From the NCBI RefSeq assembly GCF_034043675.1, contig NZ_JAXCLA010000006.1:310001-374000 (forward strand): a DNA stretch of 64,000 bases, in the 5' to 3' direction. This document shows positions 34,601-43,716 of this stretch, one piece after another; position 1 is the first letter of the stretch; every line of letters starts with the position of its first letter. The position numbers and the translations under genes are program-made. This stretch comes from KK5 sp034043675. GTDB taxonomy: Bacteria > Pseudomonadota > Gammaproteobacteria > Burkholderiales > Burkholderiaceae_C. Under the pieces are notes generated by a model that searched no databases, was not told the origin of the DNA, and was given only the letters and a program-made list of their open reading frames with translations.

Positions 34601-35348
34601 CGGCCAGTGCGCGCACGCGTGCGGTCCAGCCCTCCTTCAGCGCGGCCAGCGCGCGCTGGCGCTCGCCGCCGACACGCTCGACCAGCGCGGCGAGCGGCTC
34701 GTCATGCGGCGCATGGGTCGACAGGTGCGGCAGCAGCGCGCGCGCGTCCTGGCCGAGCTTGCCGACGTTGGCCCACACCGACAGCACGGCATCCAGCGTC
34801 GCGCCGGCCAGCGGATAGACCTGCTGGCGCCAGTAGTCGCGCGTGGCCTCGTCGAGCATGGCCTGCTCGTTGCCGATCAGCTCCTCGTCGAACAGCGAGC
34901 CGCTGTCGAACGCGTGCTCACGCAGCATGCGCTGGCACCAGGCGTCGATCGTGAACACGGCGGCATCGTCCATGCTCTCGGCCGCCATAGCCAAACGCCA
35001 CGCGGCGGCGCTGCGCGCGGGGCCGGCGGCGAAACCATCGAGCAGGCCGCGCAGCAGCGCGTCATGTGGCGCCGGTTCGGCATCGCCGCGGAACACCTGC
35101 GCGGCCTCCAGCAGCCGGGCGCGGATGCGGTCCGAGAGCTCGCGCGTGGCCGCGCGGGTGAAGGTCATCACCAGGATCTCAGATGGCGCCAGCGGCCGGG
35201 TGAATCCCGCCGCCTCGCCACCGTGGCCCAGCACCAGGCGCAGGTAGAGCGCGGCGATGGTCCAGGTCTTGCCGGTGCCGGCGCTGGCCTCGATCAGCCG
35301 GCTGCCCCACAGCGGGAAGCTCAGTGCATCGAGAGATTCAGTCGTCAC
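31644..35348 (-). CDS. recB: exodeoxyribonuclease V subunit beta RecB
   Basis: A 1234-aa 3'-5' helicase/nuclease. N-terminal ATP-binding SRLIEASAGTGKTWTIAALYLRL; helicase motifs LIDEFQDTSPLQTRIFDRLY, LLIGDPKQSIYGFRGADI, VITVHKSKGLEYPLVFLP and LLYVALTRARHAVWIG; C-terminal nuclease motif GFADLVFEHEG...VLDYKSN with the catalytic Asp and Lys. I chose the GTG at 35348 because GAGGAGG lies six bases upstream and conserved sequence starts almost at once; an upstream ATG would lengthen the protein without homologous sequence. Overlaps recC by 11 bp and recD by 4 bp. Confidence 0.96.
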   Translation of the reverse strand: MTTESLDALSFPLWGSRLIEASAGTGKTWTIAALYLRLVLGHGGEAAGFTRPLAPSEILVMTFTRAATRELSDRIRARLLEAAQVFRGDAEPAPHDALLRGLLDGFAAGPARSAAAWRLAMAAESMDDAAVFTIDAWCQRMLREHAFDSGSLFDEELIGNEQAMLDEATRDYWRQQVYPLAGATLDAVLSVWANVGKLGQDARALLPHLSTHAPHDEPLAALVERVGGERQRALAALKEGWTARVRALAEWFDPLYALPAKANPINKVKLKSNHFSGWLAKLGAWAADPLLERPDLSDSACKRLLPPGMAEIIKDGFDVSLPDHFEAFANLCEGLDALPPLAEPLRLHAAHAIAERLSLLKSQSGAFGFADMLERLERALDPERSGDKAARLRERMLAQYPVALIDEFQDTSPLQTRIFDRLYRIADHTSSSARERTLLLIGDPKQSIYGFRGADIHAYLQVRLATEGRHYQLGTNYRSTRALVEAVNAVFCRPEQRAGEGAFMFRDAELNPLPFEPVAAQGRGEQWVTAAGPQAALQWALAPELQDTRTSLRRLAETSAERIVTLLNDERAGFVKDANGIFKRLRPADIAILVRTGREAAAVRRELRRRGVTSVYLSDKDSVFASAEARDLLLLLRAAASPLDVRLARAALATATLGLRLDELQQLAVDDEAFDRRSEQFKVLHAIWQTQGVLSMLRRALHLLDLPERWLGSAQAGDGERRLTNVLHLAELLQDASTRLDGEQALIRWMTTQREQPGAGGDEQIVRLESDADLVKVITVHKSKGLEYPLVFLPFATSFRGIDKGPRTTLVSTADAAGHRTLHLTLNEELIAAADKERQREDLRLLYVALTRARHAVWIGLAAQKPRADSQDCSAWRSALGYVLGGPEKTSAEQLMADAHDLVGANAATMRTELLPLRAALTPLRPQDETQPLREPQAYRGQFERRWSVHSFSALVRELDGPVSAAAARDDEDLLAPVAPALRRPARPAEPADQAWHRFPRGAGPGNFLHDQFEWLAGEGFGLAGSPALQEQLLARCERQGQAERAQDVVDWLVAATQAPLQPLSVTLDTAGTPLAEMEFWLPATGLQAEAIDALCRHHLLSGRPRRELPERELRGMLMGFADLVFEHEGRYYVLDYKSNALGDDDAAYDTEALEAAMAEHRYDVQAAIYLLALHRLLRLRLGERYMPEEHLGGALYFFIRGIAGPSGGCYAIEAPLALLARLDAMIVDEEAAA

Positions 35349-38300
35349 CAGTGGCCTCCTCGGATGCGAAGGCATGGGCAAGGACCTCGACACCGCCCTG
35401 CCCGATCCAGTCCAGTAGCGGGCCGTAGACGCGCGGCGCCAGGGTCTCGAAGCGACCATCGGCCAGCAGCGATTCGTAGTCGGGGAAACTGCGCGCCAGA
35501 CAGGGCTCCTCGTTTTCGCCGCGCAGCATGCCGCCCTCGTAGGCGTCCTGCGCCTTCTTCGGATCCTGCAAATAGGCGAAGGCGGTGCGCGGGGCCAGCG
35601 GCAGCGGCGCGTCCATGCCCTCGCGCCAGCATTCGATCAGCGTGGCGAGCAACGCCTCGGCCGCGTCCTGCGGCAGCGGCTGCAGGGTCAGCATCGCGTC
35701 GCGGCCGACCAGCACGCCCTGCACCTCGATGCCACAGGCGCTGGCGGCCAGCATGCGGACCCAGCCGTCGATCAGCTTGTCGGGCCGCGGCGCGGGCTTG
35801 CGCTGCTCGCCGCAGAGCTTGCTGGCCGTAAGCTCGAACCAGGCGTGGCGGCCCATGTCGCCGGGCGCGGCGCGCACGCCGTCGAGCCAGTCGTCGAGCT
35901 GCAGGCCGGCGGCTTCGAAGCGCAGCGGCGCGCTCGGCGCCTCGTCCAGATACATGCGCTGCAGCTCGGCCCAGCGCAGCAGCATCGGGCCGGCCTCGTC
36001 CACCAGCAACTCGGCCGTGCGGCGGCCGAACTCGGCCATCGGCAACTGGCCGGTACGCCGGATGCCGGCGACCAGCGCGGGCAGGTCCGGCACGGCCTCG
36101 GTTTCCTGCAGCGCGGCGTCCAGCACCGCGCCGAGCAGGCCGTAGTGGCCCAGGCCATCGAGGCCGAAGGATTCGTCGTTGTCGTCCGGCGCCTCGCCCT
36201 CGCGGAACACCACGTCCAGGCGCTGGCGGAAGAAGGCCTTGACGGGGTTCTTCAGGAAGGCGGCCAGCACGTCGAGCTTCAGCGGCTGATCCGGGTCGGG
36301 CTCGTAGGGGCGCGGTGCGACGTCCACACGTTCGAGCGGGCTCGCGTGGGCGGCGCGCCATTCGCCGGCGTAGGTGAACAAGGCCGCTTCGCCCGCCTCG
36401 AAATAGCGGCGGCTGAAGGGCTGCAACGGATGCTCCTGCGTGCGGCGCACCACCGTCTCGGCGCCCCAGCCGGCGGCCAGGTAGTCGCGCAGCTGTGAGA
36501 CCAGCACCGAGGGCGGCTGCTCCGCGTTGTCGCGCGGGCTGCGGCCGGCCCAGCTGACGTAGAGCATGCGGCGCGCGGACAGCAGCGCCTCCAGCATCAG
36601 CTGGCGGTCGTCATCGCGGCGCGAGCGGTCGCCGGGGCGGGCCACGCCGGGCAAGGTCATCAGGTCGAAATCGCTGCGCACGCCGCGGCGCGGGTAGTCG
36701 CCATCGTTCATGCCCAGCAGGCACACCAGCTCGAAGGGCACCGAGCGCATCGGCATCAGGGTGCAGAAGGTGACGCCGCCGGCGCGGAAGCGTTTGGTGA
36801 GCGCCGGCTCGTCCACATTGCCGAGCCAGGCCTCGCGGGCGACGGCCAGGTCCACCGGCTGCGCGAAGCCGGCCGTGGCGCAGGCCTGCAGCCAGGCGTT
36901 CAGGCCCGCCTCCAGCGCGGCGAGGGTCAGGCGATCACGCTCGTCGGCCAGCTCGAAGAAGTCCTGCAGCAGCGCGCGCAGCCGCTCGGCCCACTGCACC
37001 GGCGTGGCCGCCTCGGCCAGTGCCAGGCGCCAGGCCGACAGCCGCTCCAGCAGCTCCGCCAGGCTGCCGGCCAGGCCCGCGTCCAGACCGCCAACCTCGC
37101 CATAGGGCTCGATGCCCTGCAGCGCCGCGCCGCCGCCGTTGGCGTATCCCAGCAGCATCCGGCGCAGGCCCCACAGCCAGGTGTTCTGCTCGCCGCAGGC
37201 CTCCAGGCCCAGGCTCTCGCGGTGCGCGGGATCGAGCCCCCAGCGGATGCCAGCGCCGGCGATCCAGCGGCCCAGCAGCGGCAGCTCGTCCGGCGCGAGG
37301 CCGAAGCGCTGCGCCAGCGCGGGCACGTCCAGCAGGTCGCGCAGTTCACCGAAGGTGCAGCGGCGCAGCGGCAACTGCAGCAGCCACTCGACGGCGACCA
37401 ACAGCGGGTTGTTGCCACGCTCGGTGCGGTCCGCGATGTCGAAGGGGATGTGGCGCGGATCGCCGCGCCCGTACTGACCGAACACGGCGGCGATGGCCGG
37501 GGCGAAGACATCGACGTCGGGCACCATCACGACGATGTCGCGCGGGTGCAGCGGCGCCTTGCCCGGTGGCGGCGGCTCGGCCAGCAGGCGCAGCAACTGG
37601 TCGTGCAGGATCTCCAGCTCGCGCTGCGGGCTGTGGCCGATGTGGAAGACGATCGAGCGGTCCTCGTCGGGCGGCGGCGTGCCCTCGTGCTCGCGCAACG
37701 GAACCAGGTCGCGGATGCGCGCCTGCACCTGCTGCAGCAAGGTCTCGCCCGGGCCGTCGTCGAACAGGTCGACCTTGTTCAGCGCGAAGTGCTGCTGCGC
37801 CTGCAGCGCATCGTCGAAGGCGTCGAGCTGGCGCACGAAGTCGCGGCCCTGGCGACCCCAGGCAGCCAGCAGCGGATGCGCGTGGGCATGCATCGCGTCC
37901 AGGCCCAGCGCGGCCAGGTCAACGCCCTGACGCAGCGGATGGCGGCGGCGCGCCAGGCGCAGCAGCTCGCGGCCATCGATGATGTCGGCCCAGTGGTAGC
38001 GGCAGGGATTCGGCACGGCGAGCAAGACCTGGCACCGCGTCGACAGGGCCGCCAGCGCCTCCAAGGTCTGCAGCGGCACGTGGGTCATGCCGAACAGCAC
38101 GACGCGGCGGGCCAGCGGCGCCTTCGGCCGCTCGCCGCCGGCCAGCGCGGCGAGGAAGCGGCGGTGCAGTTCGGGGCGGGTCGGGCCGTCCTGACGGCTC
38201 AGCAGTTCACGCCACAGGGCGGACTGCCAGCGCTGGTCCGATGGCAGCTCGGTGGTCGCCGACAGATCGTCATGCCCCTCCGCCCAGCGCTGCAGCCAGT

Positions 38301-38760
38301 CGCCGCGATAGACCTGGTACTGGTCGTACAGGTCGGCCAGGCGTTCGGCCAGTTGCAGCCGGCGCGAAAGGTCCTCGCCGCCGTCGGCCCTCAGGAAGCC
38401 GGCCAGCGGCGCGAACACCGGCCGATCCAGCAGCTCGGGCAGCAACTGCATCAGCCGCCAGGTCAGCGGCAGCTTGTCGAAGCCGGAAGTGGCCGGCACC
38501 GCGTCGCGCCCCAGCACCTGACGATAGGCCCGCCACAGGAAGCGCGCCGGCAGCTCCACCTTGGTCGCCGCACAGACCCCGCGCCGCGCGGCGATGCTCA
38601 TCTTCAGCCACTCGGCCACGCCGTTGCTCTGGACGAGGAAGACCTCCTCCTCCAGCGGCGCCAGCGGATGACTGGCCAGCCATTCGATCAGGGCCTCGCC
38701 CAGCAGTTCTGCGCGGTTGCCGTGCAGAACCAGGAGGCCGGGCGTGATCTCGTTTTTCAT
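35338..38760 (-). CDS. recC: exodeoxyribonuclease V subunit gamma RecC
   Basis: A 1140-aa RecBCD scaffold and Chi-recognition subunit. It opens with GLLVLHGNRAELLGEALIEWL and has the family blocks VFLVQSNGVAEWLKMSIA, FGMTHVPLQTLEALAALS, RDIVVMVPDVDVFAPAIAAVFG and RSVPFELVCLLGMNDGDYPR, i.e. a dead SF1 helicase domain followed by the inactive nuclease-like region. First gene of the recC-recB-recD unit, the usual betaproteobacterial order. Confidence 0.95.
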   Translation of the reverse strand: MKNEITPGLLVLHGNRAELLGEALIEWLASHPLAPLEEEVFLVQSNGVAEWLKMSIAARRGVCAATKVELPARFLWRAYRQVLGRDAVPATSGFDKLPLTWRLMQLLPELLDRPVFAPLAGFLRADGGEDLSRRLQLAERLADLYDQYQVYRGDWLQRWAEGHDDLSATTELPSDQRWQSALWRELLSRQDGPTRPELHRRFLAALAGGERPKAPLARRVVLFGMTHVPLQTLEALAALSTRCQVLLAVPNPCRYHWADIIDGRELLRLARRRHPLRQGVDLAALGLDAMHAHAHPLLAAWGRQGRDFVRQLDAFDDALQAQQHFALNKVDLFDDGPGETLLQQVQARIRDLVPLREHEGTPPPDEDRSIVFHIGHSPQRELEILHDQLLRLLAEPPPPGKAPLHPRDIVVMVPDVDVFAPAIAAVFGQYGRGDPRHIPFDIADRTERGNNPLLVAVEWLLQLPLRRCTFGELRDLLDVPALAQRFGLAPDELPLLGRWIAGAGIRWGLDPAHRESLGLEACGEQNTWLWGLRRMLLGYANGGGAALQGIEPYGEVGGLDAGLAGSLAELLERLSAWRLALAEAATPVQWAERLRALLQDFFELADERDRLTLAALEAGLNAWLQACATAGFAQPVDLAVAREAWLGNVDEPALTKRFRAGGVTFCTLMPMRSVPFELVCLLGMNDGDYPRRGVRSDFDLMTLPGVARPGDRSRRDDDRQLMLEALLSARRMLYVSWAGRSPRDNAEQPPSVLVSQLRDYLAAGWGAETVVRRTQEHPLQPFSRRYFEAGEAALFTYAGEWRAAHASPLERVDVAPRPYEPDPDQPLKLDVLAAFLKNPVKAFFRQRLDVVFREGEAPDDNDESFGLDGLGHYGLLGAVLDAALQETEAVPDLPALVAGIRRTGQLPMAEFGRRTAELLVDEAGPMLLRWAELQRMYLDEAPSAPLRFEAAGLQLDDWLDGVRAAPGDMGRHAWFELTASKLCGEQRKPAPRPDKLIDGWVRMLAASACGIEVQGVLVGRDAMLTLQPLPQDAAEALLATLIECWREGMDAPLPLAPRTAFAYLQDPKKAQDAYEGGMLRGENEEPCLARSFPDYESLLADGRFETLAPRVYGPLLDWIGQGGVEVLAHAFASEEATGDD
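35355..35361 (-). promoter_or_regulatory. ribosome-binding site fixing the recB GTG start
   Basis: GAGGAGG on the minus strand, inside the 3' end of recC, six bases before the GTG at 35348. It is a near-perfect Shine-Dalgarno sequence and decides the start against the in-frame ATG codons upstream. Confidence 0.7.
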
Positions 38761-38832
38761 GAGGGCGGAAGGATAGCCTGCGCCGGACGCGATCCAGCGC
38801 GGGCCAGGCCCTCTGGCGAACGTCGATTACGG

Positions 38833-40596
38833 CTAGAAGCTGGTCCAGTCGCCGTCGTCGGCGGGTTTCGCCATCGCCGGCGCGGCGGCGGGTGCAGGCC
38901 GAGGCGCCTGGGGCTTGGCGCCCGAGCGGATCACCGGCTTGGCGGGGGCCTTGGCAGGTGCGCTCCGCAGGGCCGGTTTCGCCGGTGCCGGTGCGGGCCG
39001 CTTCAGCGGCGCGCTGGGCGCCGTCGGCAAGGGCCGTGTCGGGCTGCTCGCATCCAGCTTGAACCCTGCCACCGTCGTCGCGAGTTGCTGCGCCTGGTGC
39101 TTCAGGCTCTCCGCGGCCGCGGCGCTCTCCTCGACCAGCGCGGCGTTCTGCTGGGTGACCTGGTCGAGCTGGGTGACGGCGTCGCCGATCTGCGAGATGC
39201 CGCGGCTCTGCTCTTCGCTTGATGCGCTGATCTCGCCGATCAGGTCGCTGACGCGCTTCACCTGCGACACGATCTCGCCCATCGTCGTGCCGGCCTGGTC
39301 GACCAGCGAGGAGCCGGCCTCGACCTTCTCGACGCTGGCGGAAATCAGCGCCTTGATCTCCTTGGCGGCCTGCGCGCTGCGCTGCGCCAGGGCGCGCACC
39401 TCGCCGGCGACGACGGCGAAACCGCGGCCCTGCTCGCCCGCACGGGCCGCCTCGACGGCTGCGTTCAGCGCGAGGATATTGGTCTGGAAGGCGATGCCGT
39501 CGATCGTGCCGATGATGTCGGCGATCTTGCGGGAGCTGTCGTTGATCTCGCCCATCGTCGCGACCACGCGGTCCATCACCTCGCCGCCCTCGCCGGCCGC
39601 CGTGGCGGCGCCGCCGACGAGCTGCGTCGCCTGGCGTGCCGTGTCGGCGTTCTGCTTCACGGTGGCGGTGAGCTGCTCCATCGACGCCGCGGTCTGCTGC
39701 AGGTTGCTGGCCTGCTCCTCGGTGCGCTGGCTCAAGTCGGCATTGCCGGTGGCGATCTGCGTCGAGCCGGTGGCGATCGAGTCGGAGCTGTTGCGCACCT
39801 GGCTGACGATGCCGACCAGCGACTCATTCATCCTGCGCAGTGCTGCCAGCAATTGCCCGGCCTCATCGGTGGTGGTGACGACCACCACGGAGCTGAGGTC
39901 ACCGGCCGCGACCGTCTCGGCCACTTCGACGGCGCGGCGGATCGGCCGCACGATGGAATTGGTCAGCACCCAGGCGAAGGCCACGGTGATCAAGACGGCC
40001 AGCACGACCAGGCCGATCACCAGGGTCAGCGTCCGGCCGTAGGTGTCCTGCGACAGCTGGTAGGCGGCGTCGGCGCCCTTGGTCTGGAAGGCCACATCGG
40101 CATCCACCGCGGCGATGGTCGCGTCGAAGGTGGTGCGGGTCTCGGCGCGGTAGATCTCCTCGGTCTTCGCGCGGTCACCCGAACGTGCGGTGGCGAGGTT
40201 CTTGTCCAGCGCCGTGTAGTAGGCGGCCTGGGCATCCTGGATGGCCTGCGCCAGCCGCTGCTCGTCGCCCGCGGTGATCGTGCCGGCATAGCGCTTCCAG
40301 GCGGCGGCCGCCTTGTCCTTGGCTCCGGCGATCCGCTGCATCTGCTGTTCGACGTCCGCCGGCGACTTGGCCATCACGATCAACGCCTCGCCGCGGCGCA
40401 CGGTGGAGAGGGACGCCTCGTACTCGCCCAGCGCGCGCGTACCGAAGAGCCAGTTCGTCGACAGGTCCGAGGTCGCGGCGTTGACGACGCCGAGCCGGGA
40501 GATCGCCGTCCCGCCGACCAGGATCAGCAAGGCGAGCAAGATGAAGAAGCCCAGGGCCAGGCGCCGGCCGATCTTGAGATTGTTGAAGAAAGCCAT
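38833..40596 (-). CDS. methyl-accepting chemotaxis protein
   Basis: A 587-aa chemoreceptor. TM1 about 11-33; a periplasmic four-helix-bundle type sensor domain (35-190); TM2 about 192-214; HAMP (215-270); signalling domain with the hairpin tip IDGIAFQTNILALNAAVEAARAGEQGRGFAVVAGEVR. After KHQAQQLATTVAGFKL comes a long Ala/Pro/Lys linker (about 510-580) ending in DWTSF, which resembles the NWETF pentapeptide that tethers CheR and CheB. GAGGAG five bases before ATG 40596 fixes the start. Ligand unknown. Confidence 0.93.
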   Translation of the reverse strand: MAFFNNLKIGRRLALGFFILLALLILVGGTAISRLGVVNAATSDLSTNWLFGTRALGEYEASLSTVRRGEALIVMAKSPADVEQQMQRIAGAKDKAAAAWKRYAGTITAGDEQRLAQAIQDAQAAYYTALDKNLATARSGDRAKTEEIYRAETRTTFDATIAAVDADVAFQTKGADAAYQLSQDTYGRTLTLVIGLVVLAVLITVAFAWVLTNSIVRPIRRAVEVAETVAAGDLSSVVVVTTTDEAGQLLAALRRMNESLVGIVSQVRNSSDSIATGSTQIATGNADLSQRTEEQASNLQQTAASMEQLTATVKQNADTARQATQLVGGAATAAGEGGEVMDRVVATMGEINDSSRKIADIIGTIDGIAFQTNILALNAAVEAARAGEQGRGFAVVAGEVRALAQRSAQAAKEIKALISASVEKVEAGSSLVDQAGTTMGEIVSQVKRVSDLIGEISASSEEQSRGISQIGDAVTQLDQVTQQNAALVEESAAAAESLKHQAQQLATTVAGFKLDASSPTRPLPTAPSAPLKRPAPAPAKPALRSAPAKAPAKPVIRSGAKPQAPRPAPAAAPAMAKPADDGDWTSF

Positions 40597-40762
40597 TCCC
40601 ACTCCTCTTTGCTGCAGTTGCACCAATACTAGGACGCATCCCGCGCGATCCCGGGCAGGTATCGGCAGCAGGCGCCAACATTGGCACGAACGCAACGAAA
40701 CTCGCGGGCTACACTGCCGCCCCCCGTTCAGAGGCCTCGCCGCGCGCAGGGCCGGCAGCCTC

Positions 40763-42214
40763 ATGTCCCGACATCCCCACCCTTTCCGTGCCGAATGGGC
40801 GCCAAGCATTCCGCGCGAGCTGATGGCCGGCGCGGTCGCCACCTTCGCCCTCATTCCCGAGGTCATCGCGTTCTCGTTCGTCGCGGGTGTCGACCCGGCC
40901 GTGGGCCTGTACGCCTCCTTCGCGATCAGCCTCATCATCGCCTTCGCCGGCGGGCGTCCGGCGATGGTCTCCGCGGCGGCGGGGTCGGTAGCGCTGGTGG
41001 CCGCGCCGCTGGTGCACCAGCATGGCGTCCAGTACCTGTTCGCGGCGGGCATCCTGGCCGGCGCCGTGCAGATCCTGTTCGGGTGGCTGCGCCTGGGCGT
41101 GCTGATGCGCTTCGTGTCCGGCTCGGTGCGCACCGGCTTCGTCAACGCGCTGGCCATCCTGATCTTCTCGGCCCAGATGCCGCACCTCGTCGGCGCGAAC
41201 GGCGCCACCTGGGCGATGGTCGGCGCCGGCCTGGTCATCATCTACGGGCTGCCCCGGCTGACGACGCTGGTGCCCTCGCCGCTGGTCTGCATCGTGGTGC
41301 TGACGCTGGTGGCGCAGGCGCTGCACCTGCCCCTGAAGACCGTGGCGGACCTGGGCCTGCTGCCGGACGGCCTGCCCAGCTTCGGCATGCCGCAGGTGCC
41401 CATGGCGTTCGAGACCCTGAAGCTGATCGCCCTGCCGGCCGTGGCGATTGCCATGGTCGGGCTGCTTGAATCGATGATGACCGCGAGCGTCGTGGATGAA
41501 CTCACCGACACGCCCAGTTCGAAGAACCGCGAGTGCGGCGGCCTGGGCCTCGCCAACATCGTGGCCAGCCTGTTCGGCGGCATCGCCGGCTGCGGCATGA
41601 TCGGCCAGACGGTCAGCAATGTCCGCTACGGCGGCCGCGGCCGGCTGTCCACGCTATTCGCCGGTGCCTTCCTGCTGGTGCTGATGGTCCTGCTCAAGCC
41701 CTGGGTGTCGCAGGTGCCGGTAGCCGCGCTGGTCGCCATCATGGTGATGGTCTCGGCCTCGACCTTCGACTGGGGCTCCGCCCGCGCGCTGTTGAAGCAC
41801 CCGAAGCTGTCCAGCGTCGTGATGGTGGCGACCGTGGTGGTGACCGTGCTCACCGACAACCTGGCCGCCGGCGTCTCGGCCGGCGTGCTGCTGAGCGGCG
41901 TGTTCTTCACCTTCAAGGTCTCGCGCCTCTTCTCCGTCACGAAGTCGGGCGAGGAGCTACTGACTTACCGCGTCTCCGGCCAGATCTTCTTCGCCTCGGC
42001 CGACATGCTGGTCGACGCCTTCGATGTGCGGGACATCGAGGCCAAGCCGGTCCTGATCGATCTCAGCGCCGCGCACTTCTGGGACATCACGGCCGTCAAC
42101 GCGCTGGACAAGGTCTGCCAGCGGCTGCGCAAGCACGGCAGCACCGTGGACCTGGTCGGCATGAACGAGCACAGCCGCGCGCAGCTGTCGAAGCTGGACC
42201 TGGGCATCGAATAG
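40763..42214 (+). CDS. SulP-family inorganic anion transporter
   Basis: A 483-aa membrane transporter. The signature GAVATFALIPEVIAFSFVAGVDPAVGLYASF lies in helices 1-2, SMMTASVVDELTDTPSSKNRE and GGIAGCGMIGQTVSNVR in the middle; a short C-terminal STAS domain (about 395-483) has DLSAAHFWDITAVNALDKV. Family members carry sulfate, bicarbonate or dicarboxylates. Divergent from the chemoreceptor gene. Confidence 0.92.
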   Translation: MSRHPHPFRAEWAPSIPRELMAGAVATFALIPEVIAFSFVAGVDPAVGLYASFAISLIIAFAGGRPAMVSAAAGSVALVAAPLVHQHGVQYLFAAGILAGAVQILFGWLRLGVLMRFVSGSVRTGFVNALAILIFSAQMPHLVGANGATWAMVGAGLVIIYGLPRLTTLVPSPLVCIVVLTLVAQALHLPLKTVADLGLLPDGLPSFGMPQVPMAFETLKLIALPAVAIAMVGLLESMMTASVVDELTDTPSSKNRECGGLGLANIVASLFGGIAGCGMIGQTVSNVRYGGRGRLSTLFAGAFLLVLMVLLKPWVSQVPVAALVAIMVMVSASTFDWGSARALLKHPKLSSVVMVATVVVTVLTDNLAAGVSAGVLLSGVFFTFKVSRLFSVTKSGEELLTYRVSGQIFFASADMLVDAFDVRDIEAKPVLIDLSAAHFWDITAVNALDKVCQRLRKHGSTVDLVGMNEHSRAQLSKLDLGIE

Positions 42215-42261
42215 CTCGGGGAGCGCACAGCAGAAGCGCCCTGGCCAGCGCGCGGTGCCGG

Positions 42262-43701
42262 ATGTCCCGACAATCGCGCATTCCGGCCCCATCCCCTCGC
42301 TACTCCTCGCTGCACCACGTGAACGCTTCCGCCGCCCCGCTTCCCACCTCATCCGGCATCAGCGACGCCGCGCGCCGCTGGGTCATGTTCGCGTTGCTCG
42401 CCGGCGTGGCCATGGCCAGCCTGGACAGCGCCATCGCCAATATCGCGCTGCCGACGATCGCGCGGGAGCTGAACTCGACGGAGTCGGCCACCGTCTGGGT
42501 CGTCAACGCGTTCCAGCTCGGCACGGCGCTGTGCCTGCTGCCGGCGGCGGCGCTGGGCGAGATCCGCGGGCTGAAGCTGGTCTACGGTATCGGGCTCGTG
42601 GCCTTCGGGCTGACCTCGCTGGGCTGCGCGCTGGCGCCCACGCTGTCGTGGCTGGTGGGTTTCCGGCTGCTGCAGGGCGCGTCCGGCGCGCTGACGGCGG
42701 CGCTGGCGCCGGCCATCATCCGCAGCATCCAGCCGCCGGCGAAGATAGCCTCGGGCCTGGCCATGGTGGCGCTCACGGTGGCCTTCTGCGGCGCGGCCGG
42801 GCCCTCGGTGGCTGCGGCGATCCTGTCGGTCGCGCAGTGGCCTTGGCTGTTCCTGATCAACGTGCCGATCTGCGCGGTGGCGGCCTTCGTGCTGGTGCGG
42901 TATGCGCCGCCGAATCAGCCCCAGCCGCGCCGCTTCGACATCGGCGGCGCGCTGCTCACCGCCCTGGCGCTGGGCCTGCTGGTCGTCGGCGTGGACACGC
43001 TGGGCGTCCACGTGCAGACCGCCGTGTTCGAGATCGTCGGCGGGCTGGCGGCGCTGGGGCTGCTGATCGCGCAGCAGTCGCGGCGGACCACGCCGCTGGT
43101 GCCGCTGGACCTGATGCGCATCCCGCTGTTCTCGCTGTCGGTACTGACCTCGGTGTGCTCGTACTCGGCCCAGATCCTCGCCTACGTCTCGCTGCCCTTC
43201 CTGTTCCAGACGGTGCAGCACCGCTCGCCGGTCGAGACCGGCCTGCTGGTCACCCCGTGGCCGCTGCTCGTCGTGGTGGCCGCGCCGATCGCCGGCAAGC
43301 TCGCAGCCAAGCATCCGGCCGCGCTGCTCGGCAGCCTCGGCCTGGCCTGCCTGGCCACCGGACTGGCACTGCTCGCGGTGATGCCGGCCCAGCCCTCGTT
43401 CATCGACGTGGCCTGGCGCATGGCGCTGTGCGGCATCGGCTTCGGCTTCTTCCAGACGCCCAACAACACCACCTTGATGACGGCAGGCCCGGCCAACCGC
43501 GCCGGCGCCGCGGGCGGCATGCTGGCGCTCGCGCGCATCTCGGGCTGGTGCCTGGGCTCGGCGCTGGTCGCGGTGGTCTTCGCACTGGTGCCCGAGCAGC
43601 CGACGATCGCCTGCCTGGAACTCGCCTGCGGCTTCGCGGCATTCGGCGCGATCGTCAGCGTCTCGCGCTTCAAGGCGCGCCGCAGCGGGGCGGCTGCCTG
43701 A
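42262..43701 (+). CDS. MFS transporter, DHA2-like (14-helix) family
   Basis: A 479-aa drug/metabolite exporter. ALLAGVAMASLDSAIANIALPTIARELNST is the typical first helix with motif D1, WVVNAFQLG follows, then FRLLQGASGALTAALAPAIIRSI (motif B/C region) and a late GFGFFQTPNNTTLMTAGPANRAGAAGG. About 13-14 helices. The start is uncertain: ATG 42262 is used, but GTG 42319 (NASAAPLPTSSG) would remove a Pro/Ser-rich leader; neither has a good ribosome-binding site. Confidence 0.87.
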   Translation: MSRQSRIPAPSPRYSSLHHVNASAAPLPTSSGISDAARRWVMFALLAGVAMASLDSAIANIALPTIARELNSTESATVWVVNAFQLGTALCLLPAAALGEIRGLKLVYGIGLVAFGLTSLGCALAPTLSWLVGFRLLQGASGALTAALAPAIIRSIQPPAKIASGLAMVALTVAFCGAAGPSVAAAILSVAQWPWLFLINVPICAVAAFVLVRYAPPNQPQPRRFDIGGALLTALALGLLVVGVDTLGVHVQTAVFEIVGGLAALGLLIAQQSRRTTPLVPLDLMRIPLFSLSVLTSVCSYSAQILAYVSLPFLFQTVQHRSPVETGLLVTPWPLLVVVAAPIAGKLAAKHPAALLGSLGLACLATGLALLAVMPAQPSFIDVAWRMALCGIGFGFFQTPNNTTLMTAGPANRAGAAGGMLALARISGWCLGSALVAVVFALVPEQPTIACLELACGFAAFGAIVSVSRFKARRSGAAA

Positions 43702-43716
43702 CCGGGCTGACTGGCC

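Noticed and set aside
31404..35831. A very long open frame (about 1475 codons) on the plus strand
   Set aside because: It is antisense to recB and recD in GC-rich DNA and encodes low-complexity Gln/Arg/Gly/Ala sequence without domains; recBCD on the minus strand has clear motifs throughout.
40597..41241. Extended N-terminus of the chemoreceptor
   Set aside because: The frame stays open upstream, but it is antisense to the SulP gene and the ATG at 40596 has a good ribosome-binding site and begins the first membrane helix.
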